Origin: JBGANR01 sp044222225
Lineage (GTDB): Bacteria > Actinomycetota > Actinomycetes > Mycobacteriales > Mycobacteriaceae
NCBI GenBank assembly: GCA_044222225.1
Contig: JBGANR010000008.1
Location: 1-64,000, forward strand
Length of the DNA stretch: 64,000 bases
Direction: 5' to 3'
The notes under the pieces were generated by a model that ran no database searches, had not been told where the DNA came from, and was given only the letters and a program-made list of their open reading frames with translations. Shown here piece after piece: positions 9,476-19,078 of the stretch (the first letter of the stretch is position 1; each line of letters starts with the position of its first letter). A program made the translations under genes and the position numbers.

Positions 9476-10697
9476 GATGCCGCTCCCGCCGCGTCGAGGA
9501 TCGCCGGCAGGTCGGCGATGAAGGCCGCCGCCTGCGCGTCGGTGAGGACGAGCGGCGGCGCCAGCCGCAGGACGTCCGGGGCCGGTGCGTTGAGCAGATA
9601 GCCGGCCGTGCGGGCGGCACGCTCGACGGCCGCCGCCCGGTCGGCGGTGAGCACGACGCCGAGCAGCAGACCGCGACCGCGGACGTGCGAGACGAGCGGA
9701 TGGCCGAGGCCCTCGATGCCAGCGGCGAGCGTCTTGCCGAGGGACCGCGCCCGGTCGGCGAGCCCGAGCCGCTCGACCTCGTCGAGGACGGCGTTCGCCG
9801 CGGCCGCGCAGACGGCGTTGCCGCCGAAGGTGCTGCCGTGCTGGCCGGGTTCGAGGAGGTCCGCGGTGTCGCCGGTGGCCAGGACCGCACCGATCGGCAG
9901 TCCGCCGCCGAGTCCTTTGGCCAGGGTCATGACATCCGGAACGATCCTGATATCCGATCCGGTCGATTCCGCAAGCTCGATCTCCGCCTGATGCGCGTAG
10001 AAGGTGCCGGTGCGGGCGATGCCCGTCTGCACCTCGTCGAAGACGAGCAGCGCGCCGTGGGCCGTCGTCAGCTCGCGCGCCGCGGCCAGGTAGCCGGCGG
10101 GCGGGGTGATGACGCCGCTCTCACCGAGGATCGGCTCGAGGAAGAGCGCGGCGGTCTCGTCGTCGACGGCCGCGGCGAGCGCGTCGACGTCGCCGTAGGG
10201 CACGAACGTCACGTCGCCCGGCAGCGGCGCGAACGGCGCCTGCTTCGCCGGCTGTCCGGTGAGCGCGAGCGCCCCCATCGTGCGGCCGTGGAAGGCCTTC
10301 TTGGCGGCGACGATCTTGGTCCGCCCGGTGCGGCGCGAGATCTTGAACGCGGCCTCGTTCGCCTCGGTGCCCGAATTGCACAGGAACGCGCGCGCCGGGA
10401 CGCCGAGCGCCGCGACGAGCCGCTCGGCCAGCCGGACGCCCGGCTCGGTGACGTAGAGGTTGGACGTGTGGCCGAGCGTCGCGAGCTGGCCGGCGACGGC
10501 GTCGGCGACGGCCCGGTTGCGGTGACCGACGATGTTGACGGCGATCCCCGCGAGGAGATCGACGTAGCGCTTGCCGTCGGCGTCGGTGACGACGGCGCCG
10601 TCACCGGCGACGAGCGCGATCGGCGGCACGCCGTAGTTGTTCATCATCACGGCCTGCCAGCGTTCCTGCAGCGCGGCCGTTCCTGCTCCGGTGGCGG

Positions 10698-10701
<4 letters not shown>
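9472..10701 (-). CDS. argD: Acetylornithine aminotransferase
   Basis: PLP-dependent class III aminotransferase interconverting N-acetylglutamate semialdehyde and N-acetylornithine. The 409-residue product shows the CNSGTEANEAAFK phosphate-binding block, the FDEVQTGIARTGTF block with the PLP aspartate, and the Schiff-base lysine in MTLAKGLGGG. Between FYAHQ and VPDVMTLAKG there are about 12 extra residues (EIELAESTGSDIR region) compared with the short loop of mycobacterial ArgD; they coincide with dispersed repeat copy 3. The GTG start at 10701 overlaps the argB stop by four bases. The insertion lies between conserved blocks, so the enzyme may remain active. Confidence 0.96.
9958..9985 (-). 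repeat. Dispersed short repeat, copy 3 (inside argD)
   Basis: An in-frame copy of the repeat with core AGCTTGCGGAATCG within argD, encoding EIELAEST. It nearly matches copy 2 at the argH start (two differences over 28 nt) and occupies a position where typical ArgD proteins have a short loop. Confidence 0.7.
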
Positions 10702-11647
<946 letters not shown>

Positions 11648-11651
<4 letters not shown>

Positions 11652-12916
11652 GAGCTGTACGCCGAGTTCTCTTCGACGTACGCGTGCGAGAGGTCGGTGG
11701 TGCGGATCGTCGCCGACGCCTCGCCGACGCCCAGGCCCACGGACACGGTGATCTCGTCGCCCGAGAGGTCGACGTCGCGGGCACCGGCGACGCCCGTCGA
11801 GGCGCGGGCGACGGGCTCGCCGTTGAAGTCGACGCTGATCCCGAACGGATCGAGGTCGACCGGCGCCATCCCGACGGCGGCGAGCACCCGGCCCCAGTTG
11901 GGATCGCTGCCGAACAGCGCCGTCTTGACGAGGCTGTCGCGCGCGATGACGCGCGCCGCGGTAACGGCCTCCTCCTCGGTGCGGGCACCGGTCACCGTGA
12001 TCGCCACTCGCTTCGTGACGCCCTCGGCGTCCGCCTGCAACTGCGCGGCGAGGTCGTCGCAGACGGCGAACACGGCGTCGGCCACCTGCTCGGCCGTCGG
12101 CTCGACCTCGCTGGCGCCGTTGGCCAGCAGCAGCACGGTGTCGTTGGTCGAGCACGAGCCGTCGACGTCCAGCCGGTCGAAGGTCCGCCCGGTGGCCTGC
12201 CGCAACGCGGCGTCGAGCACCTCCGGAGCGACCTTGGCGTCCGTCGTGAGAACGACGAGCATCGTCGCCAGCGACGGGGCCAGCATGCCGGCACCCTTGG
12301 CCATTCCGCCGACGTTCCAGCCGTCGGCGTGATGCACGGCGGCCTGCTTGGGCACCGTGTCGGTGGTCATGATCGCGTAGGCGGCGTCGGTGCCGCCGGA
12401 CAGGCCGCCGCCCATCTCGTGGACGATCTCGGTGACGCCGGCCCGTACCTTGTCCATCGGCAGCCGGTCGCCGATGAGGCCCGTCGAGCACACCGCGACC
12501 TCGATCGCGCCGGTCTCGGTGCCCCACTCCGACAACTCCGCCGCCACGGCCTCGGCCGTCGCGTGCGTGTCGCCGAAGCCCTCCGGGCCGGTGCAGGCGT
12601 TGGCGCCACCGGAGTTGAGGACGACGGCGCGCAGCCGGCCGTTCTCGAGGATCTTGCGGGTCCACTGCACCGGCGCCGCCTGGATCTTGTTCGCCGTGAA
12701 GACGCCGGCCGCCGAATACTCCGGTCCTTCGCTGAAGACGAGCGCCAGATCCTCCTTGCCGGACGCCTTGATGCCGGCGGCGATACCCGCCGCGCGGAAG
12801 CCGAGCGGCGCGGTGACCCCCTGGCCGCGGGTCAGCTTGTTGCCACCGCCGATCTCGACGGGAAAGACATCCGAATCGTGCCTGCGCGTGGGGCCTTCGA
12901 GCGGCTGCTGCGTCAC
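11648..12916 (-). CDS. argJ: Bifunctional ornithine acetyltransferase/N-acetylglutamate synthase
   Basis: Recycles the acetyl group from N-acetylornithine to glutamate, closing the cyclic arginine pathway. The 422-residue precursor is expected to self-cleave before the nucleophilic threonine in the conserved KGAGMLAPSLATML segment (the T of ATML), giving alpha and beta chains. Other family blocks visible are VFTANKIQAAPVQW and SDPNWGRVLAAVG. Start is GTG at 12916, overlapping the argC stop. The first ~20 residues (QQPLEGPTRRHDSDVFPVE) precede the conserved core and look variable. Confidence 0.97.
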
Positions 12917-13950
12917 GGAGCGACTCCTACTGTGCTCAGGCCCTCGGTCTCGGGCCAACCGAGGGCGATGTTCATGGACTGGACGGCCCCGCCGCCGGTC
13001 CCCTTGGTCAGATTGTCGATGGCGCCGACGGCGACGAGCCGACCGGCCCGCTCGTCGACGGACACGGCGATGTGCACGGCGTTGCTGCCGTAGACGTGCT
13101 GGGTCTCGGGCAGCTGTCCCTGCGGCAGCACGGTGATGAAGGGCTCCGCGGCGTAGGCGGCCTCGTAGGCGGCCTGGGCCTCGGCGGCCGTCGCCGTCGT
13201 CGGGGCCGAACACGTCGCGAGGATGCCCCGCGACATCGGCACCAGCACCGGCGTGAACGACACCGACACCGGTCCACCGGTGATCGCGCTGAAGTTCTGG
13301 ATCATCTCCGGGGTGTGTCGGTGGCCGCCGCCGACGCCGTAGGCACGCGCCGAACCGATGACCTCGGAGCCGAGCAGGTTCGTCTTGGCCGCCTTGCCCG
13401 CGCCCGACGTTCCACTCACCGCGACCACGCTGACCTGCGGCTCGACGAGTCCCGCAGCCAGCGCGGGAAGCATCGTCAAGGTGGCGACCGTCGGATAGCA
13501 ACCGGGGACCGCGATCCGCTGCGCCCCTGCCAGGATCTTGCGGTTTCCGGGCAGTTCGGGCAGGCCGTAGGGCCAGCTGCCGGCGTGCTCGCCGCCGTAG
13601 TAGCGGGCCCACTCGCCGGCGTCGTGCAGCCGGAAGTCGGCACCGCAGTCGACGACGAGCGTCCCCGGCGGCAGGGCGTCGGCGACGGCCGCCGACGCGC
13701 CGTGCGGCAGCGCGAGGAAGACGACGTCGTGCCCGCGCAGGACGTCCGGGGTGGTGGGCTCGACGACGCGGGCGGCGAGCGGCACGAGGTGCGGGGCGAG
13801 CGCGCCGAGCGGCGTCCCGGCGTTGGACGCGCCGGTCAGCGCGCCGATGGTCAGTTCGCCCCGGGCGTACGCGGGATGCCCGAGCAGCAGTCGGAGGACC
13901 TCTCCCCCGGCGTAGCCGCTCGCGCCGGCGACGGCGACGGAAACAGTCAT
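12913..13950 (-). CDS. argC: N-acetyl-gamma-glutamyl-phosphate reductase
   Basis: NADPH-dependent reductase of N-acetylglutamyl phosphate. The product starts MTVSVAVAGASGYAGGEVLRLL, a Rossmann GASGYAGGE motif, and carries the catalytic-cysteine block AVPGCYPT plus the GGGHRHTPEM block. A reading frame from 13965 adds five residues, but the ATG at 13950 lies 6 nt after a good -10 hexamer, so the mRNA is probably leaderless and this start is chosen (345 residues). It is the first gene of the argC-J-B-D-F-R block. Confidence 0.96.
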   Translation of the reverse strand: MTVSVAVAGASGYAGGEVLRLLLGHPAYARGELTIGALTGASNAGTPLGALAPHLVPLAARVVEPTTPDVLRGHDVVFLALPHGASAAVADALPPGTLVVDCGADFRLHDAGEWARYYGGEHAGSWPYGLPELPGNRKILAGAQRIAVPGCYPTVATLTMLPALAAGLVEPQVSVVAVSGTSGAGKAAKTNLLGSEVIGSARAYGVGGGHRHTPEMIQNFSAITGGPVSVSFTPVLVPMSRGILATCSAPTTATAAEAQAAYEAAYAAEPFITVLPQGQLPETQHVYGSNAVHIAVSVDERAGRLVAVGAIDNLTKGTGGGAVQSMNIALGWPETEGLSTVGVAP

Positions 13951-13987
13951 GTAGAAATTATGCATCCCGCCGCAAGTTCATACAAAA
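13951..13987 (-). promoter_or_regulatory. argC promoter, leaderless, with possible ARG box
   Basis: On the minus strand TTGTAT (13985-13980), a 17-nt spacer, CATAAT (13962-13957) and 6 nt lead straight into the argC ATG, the geometry of a leaderless actinobacterial promoter. The -10 region sits in the partial dyad ATGCATAATTTCTACATG, which resembles half-sites of ArgR boxes; binding there would block RNA polymerase. ArgR binding is inference. Confidence 0.6.
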
Positions 13988-14111
13988 GCCGGGTGGGTCG
14001 CGAGCTTTCCGACCGGATCACGACCAGGCTGCGATCATGTCATCTGTTCGACCGACATCCTCGACAGTTCGACCTCCGCCCGCAACCGTCGTGTCAACTC
14101 GTCCCACATCG

Positions 14112-14879
14112 TCAGCGGTACACGATCCCGCCGTCGATGAGGCCCGACTGTCCCGTCATGTAGGCCGCGTCGGGGCCGGCGAGGTACGAGACGAACGCCG
14201 CGACGTCCTCGGGCGTCTGCGCACGTCCCAACGCGATGCCTCCGACGAACTTCTCATACGTCGCGCCGACCGGCGCACCCGTGAGATCGGCGAAACGGCG
14301 GTCGATCTCGACCCACATGTCGGTGCCCACGACACCCGGGCAGTAGGCATTGACGGTGATGCCGTGCACCGCCAGCTCCTTGGCGGCAGCCTGGGTCAAC
14401 GCTCGGACGGCGAACTTCGTCGCGCTGTAAGCGCCGAGCATCGCGAAGCCCTCGTGCCCTGCGATCGACGACGCATTGATGATCGTGCCGCCGACACCTC
14501 GCTCGATGTACGACGCGGCGGCGGCCTGGATGCCCCAGAGAACGCCGTCGACATTGACCGACCAGAGCTTGGCGAGTTCGGCCTCGGTCACGTCGGAGAC
14601 CGGCCCGACGAGAGCGACGCCCGCGTTGTTGACCATGACATCGAGCCCGCCGAGCGCCTGCACCGCACCGGCGACAGCCCCGAACACCGCAGCGCGATCC
14701 GACACGTCGGCGGCAAAGGCCTCTGCCCGTCGGCCGAGAGCCCGCACCTCGTCGGCGACGGTTGTCGACTCGGCGAGGTCCACGAGCGCCAGATCGAATC
14801 CGTCCGTCGCCAGACGCCGCGCGATTCCCGCGCCGATCCCACGACCCGCCCCCGTCACCAGTGCCACGCGCTCCGCCAT
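14112..14879 (-). CDS. SDR oxidoreductase, acetoin/diacetyl reductase type
   Basis: A classical short-chain dehydrogenase of 255 residues from MAERVALVTGAGRGIG. It has the NAD(P) motif TGAGRGIG, the NNAG motif, and the catalytic YSATK motif with its upstream serine. The resemblance to (S)-acetoin-forming diacetyl reductases (BudC type) is specific: GVLWGIQAAAAS, ITVNAYCPGVVGTDMWVEID, EDVAAFVSYLAGPDAAYMTGQ and the ending LIDGGIVY are characteristic. The likely reaction is NADH-dependent reduction of diacetyl/acetoin. ATG at 14879 is preferred over an upstream in-frame ATG (14903) because it begins the conserved core and has GGAAGG upstream. No acetoin pathway partner lies nearby, so the substrate is unproved. 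Confidence 0.8.
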   Translation of the reverse strand: MAERVALVTGAGRGIGAGIARRLATDGFDLALVDLAESTTVADEVRALGRRAEAFAADVSDRAAVFGAVAGAVQALGGLDVMVNNAGVALVGPVSDVTEAELAKLWSVNVDGVLWGIQAAAASYIERGVGGTIINASSIAGHEGFAMLGAYSATKFAVRALTQAAAKELAVHGITVNAYCPGVVGTDMWVEIDRRFADLTGAPVGATYEKFVGGIALGRAQTPEDVAAFVSYLAGPDAAYMTGQSGLIDGGIVYR

Positions 14880-15068
14880 GATGTCCGCCTTCCGTTTCCG
14901 CACGTCAGGCCGGTCGGCCCGTCGGCGTCAGTTCTAAGACAGACGGAGGTTCCCGGACAGCGTTGCAGGCCGTTGCACGCCACGGGGATCGCCGATCGGG
15001 TGCGACACCCGCTGGGCACGCGACACGCTCGGTGGTCGGCTGTAATCAAGATCGGCGAATGCGGCCTG

Positions 15069-16967
15069 TCAGAAGGGTGGCGGGTCGTCGTTGTAGGCGG
15101 CGACCGCGGCAGCTCGTTCCGCCGCCTCCCGTTCCGCGGCGTCGGCCTGGTCGGATTCGCGGATCATTCGGCTGTAGGCGCGTTCAGCCCGGACACGGGC
15201 CTGCCACTCCGCCAACCGATTCCGACGCACCGGCCTGCCGGTCGGGGTCGCGCCCGGGGTGTCATCGAACACCACACCGGCTAATCCGGGGAACAGATCG
15301 ACGCCGGTGTACGCCGGGCCCGGATAGCACCCGCCGAGCGGACTGACGAACACCACACCACCAGCGCGCCCACGACGAACGCCGCCGCTCGCAGCGACCT
15401 CACCGACACGCACGGCGCTGTCGACGTGTTCGACACGCCAACCGTGATGAGTCTTCCCCAGATGGTGACGCCGACACAGATGCCCCATGTTCGCCGTCGT
15501 CGTGTTCCCGGCCTGGTGGTTGTCGACATGATCGACATCACACCGCTCGGCCGGGCGGCTGCATCCCGGGAAACGACACACCAAGTCCCGGACCTGCAGA
15601 AACCTCACCACCGCGGCCGTCGGACGATAATCATCGGCGGCTCGAGACGCACGCGGCGCCGACGTATCTGACGCCGACGCACTTCCGGGAGTCGGGCACG
15701 TCGCGGCGCGATCGGTCGCCGACCCCGACCGGGCCACCCCGGCGCTGTGCCGGCGTGGCCGTGACCGAGACGAACACCGCCGACGTTCACCAGCCGACCG
15801 AGCACCACCCGCCCGGCCACCACCATCGCGCCGGCCACCATCAGGCGGTCCGTCACCATCGGGTGGTCCATCACCAGTCGGATAGGCGCTGTCCGGGAGC
15901 AACGGCGCTATCCGGCCCCGGCCGGCGAGATCACGAACATGATCAGCCGTGATCACCCCATAGCCGGGGAGAAACCCGGGCTGCAGGTCGGTCGGATCAT
16001 CGACCGTCGACCGATTCGCGACCACATGCACCACGACCCGCCCCGCGACAGCCTCCAACGCCGCCACATCCGCAGCACGCCGCACCGCCTGCCGGGCCGC
16101 ATCCTCCTCGGCGGCACGCCGCGCATCCTCGACGTCCGCCTGCACAGCGGCATCAGGCGCCGCGATCGACCCGGCAGGATCAGCCGACCCGGCCGCCACC
16201 GAACCCGCAGCCGACGGCACCACCGGCGACACCGTCACCGGGGCCGGCGCCCGACCCAACAACAACGCCGCCGTCGCGACATCCGACATCGCTTGAGCCT
16301 GCGTCCGCACATCACCACCAGCGACCAGACCACGAGCAGCAGCCCGCAAAGCACCCTCCGCCGTCCGACCCACGACGGCATCACACGTGATGGACAACTG
16401 CGCCATCCCATCACCGATGTTGCGACACCACACCGCACGATCAGCCAACGCCACCCGACGCCTCACCCGCAACGCATCAACATCGACCTGGCTGATGATC
16501 GCATCGATCATCGCCTCCAACCGCGCCCTCGACCACCCCGAACCCGCCGCAAGCGCGACATCCACCCGACGATCCACCTCACCCGCCAACTCAGGGGTGA
16601 CGTTCAACGCCCGCTGCGCCAACTGCTCCGCCTGCAACGGCGTCAACCGACCCGACGCCACATGAGCAAGCACCGACGGCAACAGATCACGAAACAACAG
16701 CGCGTACCGGATCAACCGATCAGCCTGAGCCGAACCCCGACCCAACAATGCGGCGATCTCATCCCCGGCCGCCTGCACCGGGTCCTGGTACACCTCGTTC
16801 CGGTGCCGGCCGTCGTATACCGCATACACGTCAGCGACCGCAGCCATCTGATCCACATAACCCCGCCCATGCGCCCGCGTCGCAGCCTCAAGCCGACCAA
16901 GAACCGACACAGAACACGAACCACCAGAACCAGAACGACCGCGAGTGCGTACAGCAACAGCAGACAT
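15069..16967 (-). CDS. DUF222/HNH endonuclease (13E12 repeat family) protein
   Basis: A 632-residue protein. The first ~330 residues are a DUF222 domain (NVTPELAGEVDRRVDVAL and WSRARLEAMIDAIISQVDVDALRVRRRVAL segments). A low-complexity Gly/Asp/Arg/Ser linker (about 400-470) follows, then an HNH nuclease domain with CRFPGCSRPAERCDVDHVD, N-x-GHLCRRHH and HGW. Such proteins are multicopy in Mycobacteriales (13E12 repeats of M. tuberculosis) and often associated with mobile DNA; their substrate is unknown. ATG at 16967 follows GGGGGGAG. The N-terminal half uses visibly more A-rich codons than the arg genes, consistent with acquisition. A tandem palindromic repeat lies upstream. Confidence 0.85.
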   Translation of the reverse strand: MSAVAVRTRGRSGSGGSCSVSVLGRLEAATRAHGRGYVDQMAAVADVYAVYDGRHRNEVYQDPVQAAGDEIAALLGRGSAQADRLIRYALLFRDLLPSVLAHVASGRLTPLQAEQLAQRALNVTPELAGEVDRRVDVALAAGSGWSRARLEAMIDAIISQVDVDALRVRRRVALADRAVWCRNIGDGMAQLSITCDAVVGRTAEGALRAAARGLVAGGDVRTQAQAMSDVATAALLLGRAPAPVTVSPVVPSAAGSVAAGSADPAGSIAAPDAAVQADVEDARRAAEEDAARQAVRRAADVAALEAVAGRVVVHVVANRSTVDDPTDLQPGFLPGYGVITADHVRDLAGRGRIAPLLPDSAYPTGDGPPDGDGPPDGGRRDGGGRAGGARSAGERRRCSSRSRPRRHSAGVARSGSATDRAATCPTPGSASASDTSAPRASRAADDYRPTAAVVRFLQVRDLVCRFPGCSRPAERCDVDHVDNHQAGNTTTANMGHLCRRHHLGKTHHGWRVEHVDSAVRVGEVAASGGVRRGRAGGVVFVSPLGGCYPGPAYTGVDLFPGLAGVVFDDTPGATPTGRPVRRNRLAEWQARVRAERAYSRMIRESDQADAAEREAAERAAAVAAYNDDPPPF

Positions 16968-17103
16968 TGTGAGCTCCCCCCGGAGTGCATCGAACGCAAC
17001 ATCGATAATACGCCCACTCAACGCACTGATGCCAGCATGATTCCCGCCAGAAAAGGTCCGTTTAGCGCCACGAGCACAAGGCGCCGGGGCATGAGTCGAC
17101 CTT

Positions 17104-17139
17104 GTCCTTCGTTCGCGCGAAGTCCTTCGTTCGCGCGAA
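17104..17139. repeat. Perfect tandem 18-bp repeat containing a palindrome
   Basis: GTCCTTCGTTCGCGCGAA occurs twice back to back (17104-17121, 17122-17139). Each unit contains the self-complementary TTCGCGCGAA; in the second the dyad extends to GTTCGCGCGAAC. It sits in the 265-bp divergent spacer between the DUF222/HNH gene and the lipoprotein gene, so it could be a pair of operator sites for either. Confidence 0.6.
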
Positions 17140-17232
17140 CATCGCGTCGCGGGACCACGCAGGCCGCCGCGCCGTGTCAAGATCGCCGGAGGCGAGCTGA
17201 ATCCCGGCATGCCCTCATCGAGGAGTTGTTGA

Positions 17233-17724
17233 ATGCCGATCGCCCGCCGCGCGACGCCGGTCGTCGTCGCCGCCGCGCTGATTCTCATTCTCGCCGCCTG
17301 CGGAGACTCGTCCGACACGGCCGAGTCGGGCAGCCAGACCTCGTCGCCCGCCGGCTCCGTCGCCACACATCCACCCATCTCGGGCACGACCACCTCGGCC
17401 GGGCCTCCGAGTACGCCCGCAGCCGCCACGTCGGCTGCGCCCACTCCCACACCTGACGGCCCCGGCGCGCGGTGCGGCCCGGTGCAGACTGCGTCCGGGA
17501 CCGGGCAGGTGATCATCGCGTCCGGTCGCATCGTCTGCGCCGAGGCCCTCGCGGTCGTGCAGAAGTACTACGACCTGCCCACCGACCCTGACGGCGGCAA
17601 CACCGCTCCGAAGCGATTCGACGGGTGGTTCTGCCTCACGGCCACGGCAGCCTCGGCCGAGGCTCGGGGATACGGCACCGAATGCTCTCGCGGCGGAATC
17701 GAACTGCGCGTCGTCATCGGCTGA
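17233..17724 (+). CDS. Small putative lipoprotein
   Basis: A 163-residue protein with a lipoprotein signal peptide: charged MPIARR start, hydrophobic ATPVVVAAALILILAAC, lipobox LAAC with cysteine at residue 19. A Ser/Thr/Pro/Ala-rich spacer follows (about residues 20-75), then a compact domain of ~85 residues with three cysteines (CGPV, IVCAEA, WFCLT) and a fourth near the end (TECSRG), suggesting two disulfides. It would be anchored to the outer face of the membrane. ATG at 17233 follows GAGGAG. No family is recognised. It faces away from the DUF222/HNH gene and is upstream of the acyl-CoA dehydrogenase in the same direction. Confidence 0.85.
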   Translation: MPIARRATPVVVAAALILILAACGDSSDTAESGSQTSSPAGSVATHPPISGTTTSAGPPSTPAAATSAAPTPTPDGPGARCGPVQTASGTGQVIIASGRIVCAEALAVVQKYYDLPTDPDGGNTAPKRFDGWFCLTATAASAEARGYGTECSRGGIELRVVIG

Positions 17725-17876
17725 AACAGCCCGTCGGCGCCGATCGAGACGGGGCACGTCGTGAAGCCTCTTCTCGGCGCTCCGGCCACCGGTTTCTCCG
17801 GCGTCTCCATCGATATGGTTTCGTCGGAGCGAGCCTCACCGCGCCGGCGAGGTGTGATTCACAAGGGAGCGACGAC

Positions 17877-19043
17877 GTGTCCGAGGTGAGCGCAGAAGAC
17901 TTCGAACCGATCCTGTCGCAGGTACGGCAGTGGATCCGGACGCGCGTCGTGCCGCGGGAGCAGGAGATCGCCGACACCGACGCGATACCCGCGGACCTGC
18001 GGCGGCAGGCACGCGAGATGGGCCTGTTCGGCTACGCGATCCCGCAGGAATGGGGCGGTCTCGGTCTCGACCTCACCCAGGACGTCGAGCTGGCGATGGA
18101 GTTCGGGTACACGTCGCTCTCGCTGCGATCGATGTTCGGCACGAACAACGGGATCGCCGGCCAGGTGCTCGTCAACTTCGGCACCGGCGGACAGAAGGCC
18201 GAGTGGCTGGAGCGGATCGCCTCGGGCGAGGTGGTCGCGTCGTTTGCGCTCACCGAGCCCGGCGCCGGGTCGAACCCCGCGGGGCTGCGCACCCGGGCCG
18301 TCCGCGACGGCGACGACTGGGTGATCGACGGCGAGAAATGTTTCATCACCAACGCGCCGCTGGCCGACCTGTTCGTCACCTTCGCACGCACACGGCCCGC
18401 CGATTCGTCGGGTCCGGGCATCGCGGTGTTCCTCGTGCCGGCCGGCACTCCCGGACTCGACGTCGCGAAGAAAGACAAGAAGATGGGCCAGGAAGGCGCA
18501 TGGACCGCGAACGTGAGGTTCGATGGCGTCCGCATCCCGGGAACCGCGCTGGTCGGCGGCGACGAGGACGCCGGCTACCGCGCCGCCATGACGTCCCTGG
18601 CTCGCGGCCGGGTGCACATCGCCGCGCTCGCCGTCGGCACCGCGCAGCGCGCGCTCGACGAGTCGGTCCGCCACGCCGCCACGACCACCCAGGGCGGCAC
18701 CGCGATCGGCGATTTCCAACTCGTGCAGGCGATGCTCGCCGACCAGCAGACCGGCGTCCTCGCCGGACGGGCGCTGGTCCGCGACGTCGCCGCCAGGTAT
18801 GTCTCGGGCGAGGACCGCCGGACGGGCCCGTCGGTGGCCAAGCTCTACTGCACGGAGATGGCCGGCAAGGCGGCCGACCTGGCCGTGCAAGTGCATGGCG
18901 GATCCGGCTACATGCGGGACGTCGCGGTGGAGCGGATCTACCGCGACGTCCGCCTGCTGCGGTTGTACGAGGGCACCAGCGAGATCCAGCGCCTCATCAT
19001 CGGCGGCGGTCTGGTTCGGCGGGCGAAGAAGGACCTGTCATGA
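17877..19043 (+). CDS. Acyl-CoA dehydrogenase
   Basis: FAD enzyme catalysing alpha,beta-dehydrogenation of an acyl-CoA. The 388-residue product has family motifs in order: FALTEPGAGSNPAG (FAD/substrate), WVIDGEKCFITNA, RVHIAALAVGTAQRALD, VQVHGGSGYMRD, and LYEGTSEIQR, where the glutamate occupies the catalytic-base position of short/medium-chain enzymes. The GTG start at 17877 follows AAGGGAG and gives the expected N-terminus. The reading frame extends upstream without support. Substrate chain length cannot be judged from sequence. It ends at a bidirectional hairpin before convergent pheT. Confidence 0.92.
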   Translation: MSEVSAEDFEPILSQVRQWIRTRVVPREQEIADTDAIPADLRRQAREMGLFGYAIPQEWGGLGLDLTQDVELAMEFGYTSLSLRSMFGTNNGIAGQVLVNFGTGGQKAEWLERIASGEVVASFALTEPGAGSNPAGLRTRAVRDGDDWVIDGEKCFITNAPLADLFVTFARTRPADSSGPGIAVFLVPAGTPGLDVAKKDKKMGQEGAWTANVRFDGVRIPGTALVGGDEDAGYRAAMTSLARGRVHIAALAVGTAQRALDESVRHAATTTQGGTAIGDFQLVQAMLADQQTGVLAGRALVRDVAARYVSGEDRRTGPSVAKLYCTEMAGKAADLAVQVHGGSGYMRDVAVERIYRDVRLLRLYEGTSEIQRLIIGGGLVRRAKKDLS

Positions 19044-19045
19044 AG

Positions 19046-19074
19046 AACGGCCGCGGCTGACGCACGCGGCCGTT
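19046..19074. terminator. Bidirectional terminator between acyl-CoA dehydrogenase and pheT
   Basis: AACGGCCGCG (19046-19055) and CGCGGCCGTT (19065-19074) form a perfect 10-bp stem with a 9-nt loop in the 35-bp gap between convergent genes. On the minus strand it is followed by TTCTTC-like sequence. Confidence 0.7.
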
Positions 19075-19078
19075 CAAC

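Noticed and set aside
15939..17456. Plus-strand open frame of 505 codons opposite the DUF222/HNH gene
   Set aside because: Antisense shadow, very Arg/His-rich; the minus-strand protein has clear DUF222 and HNH features.
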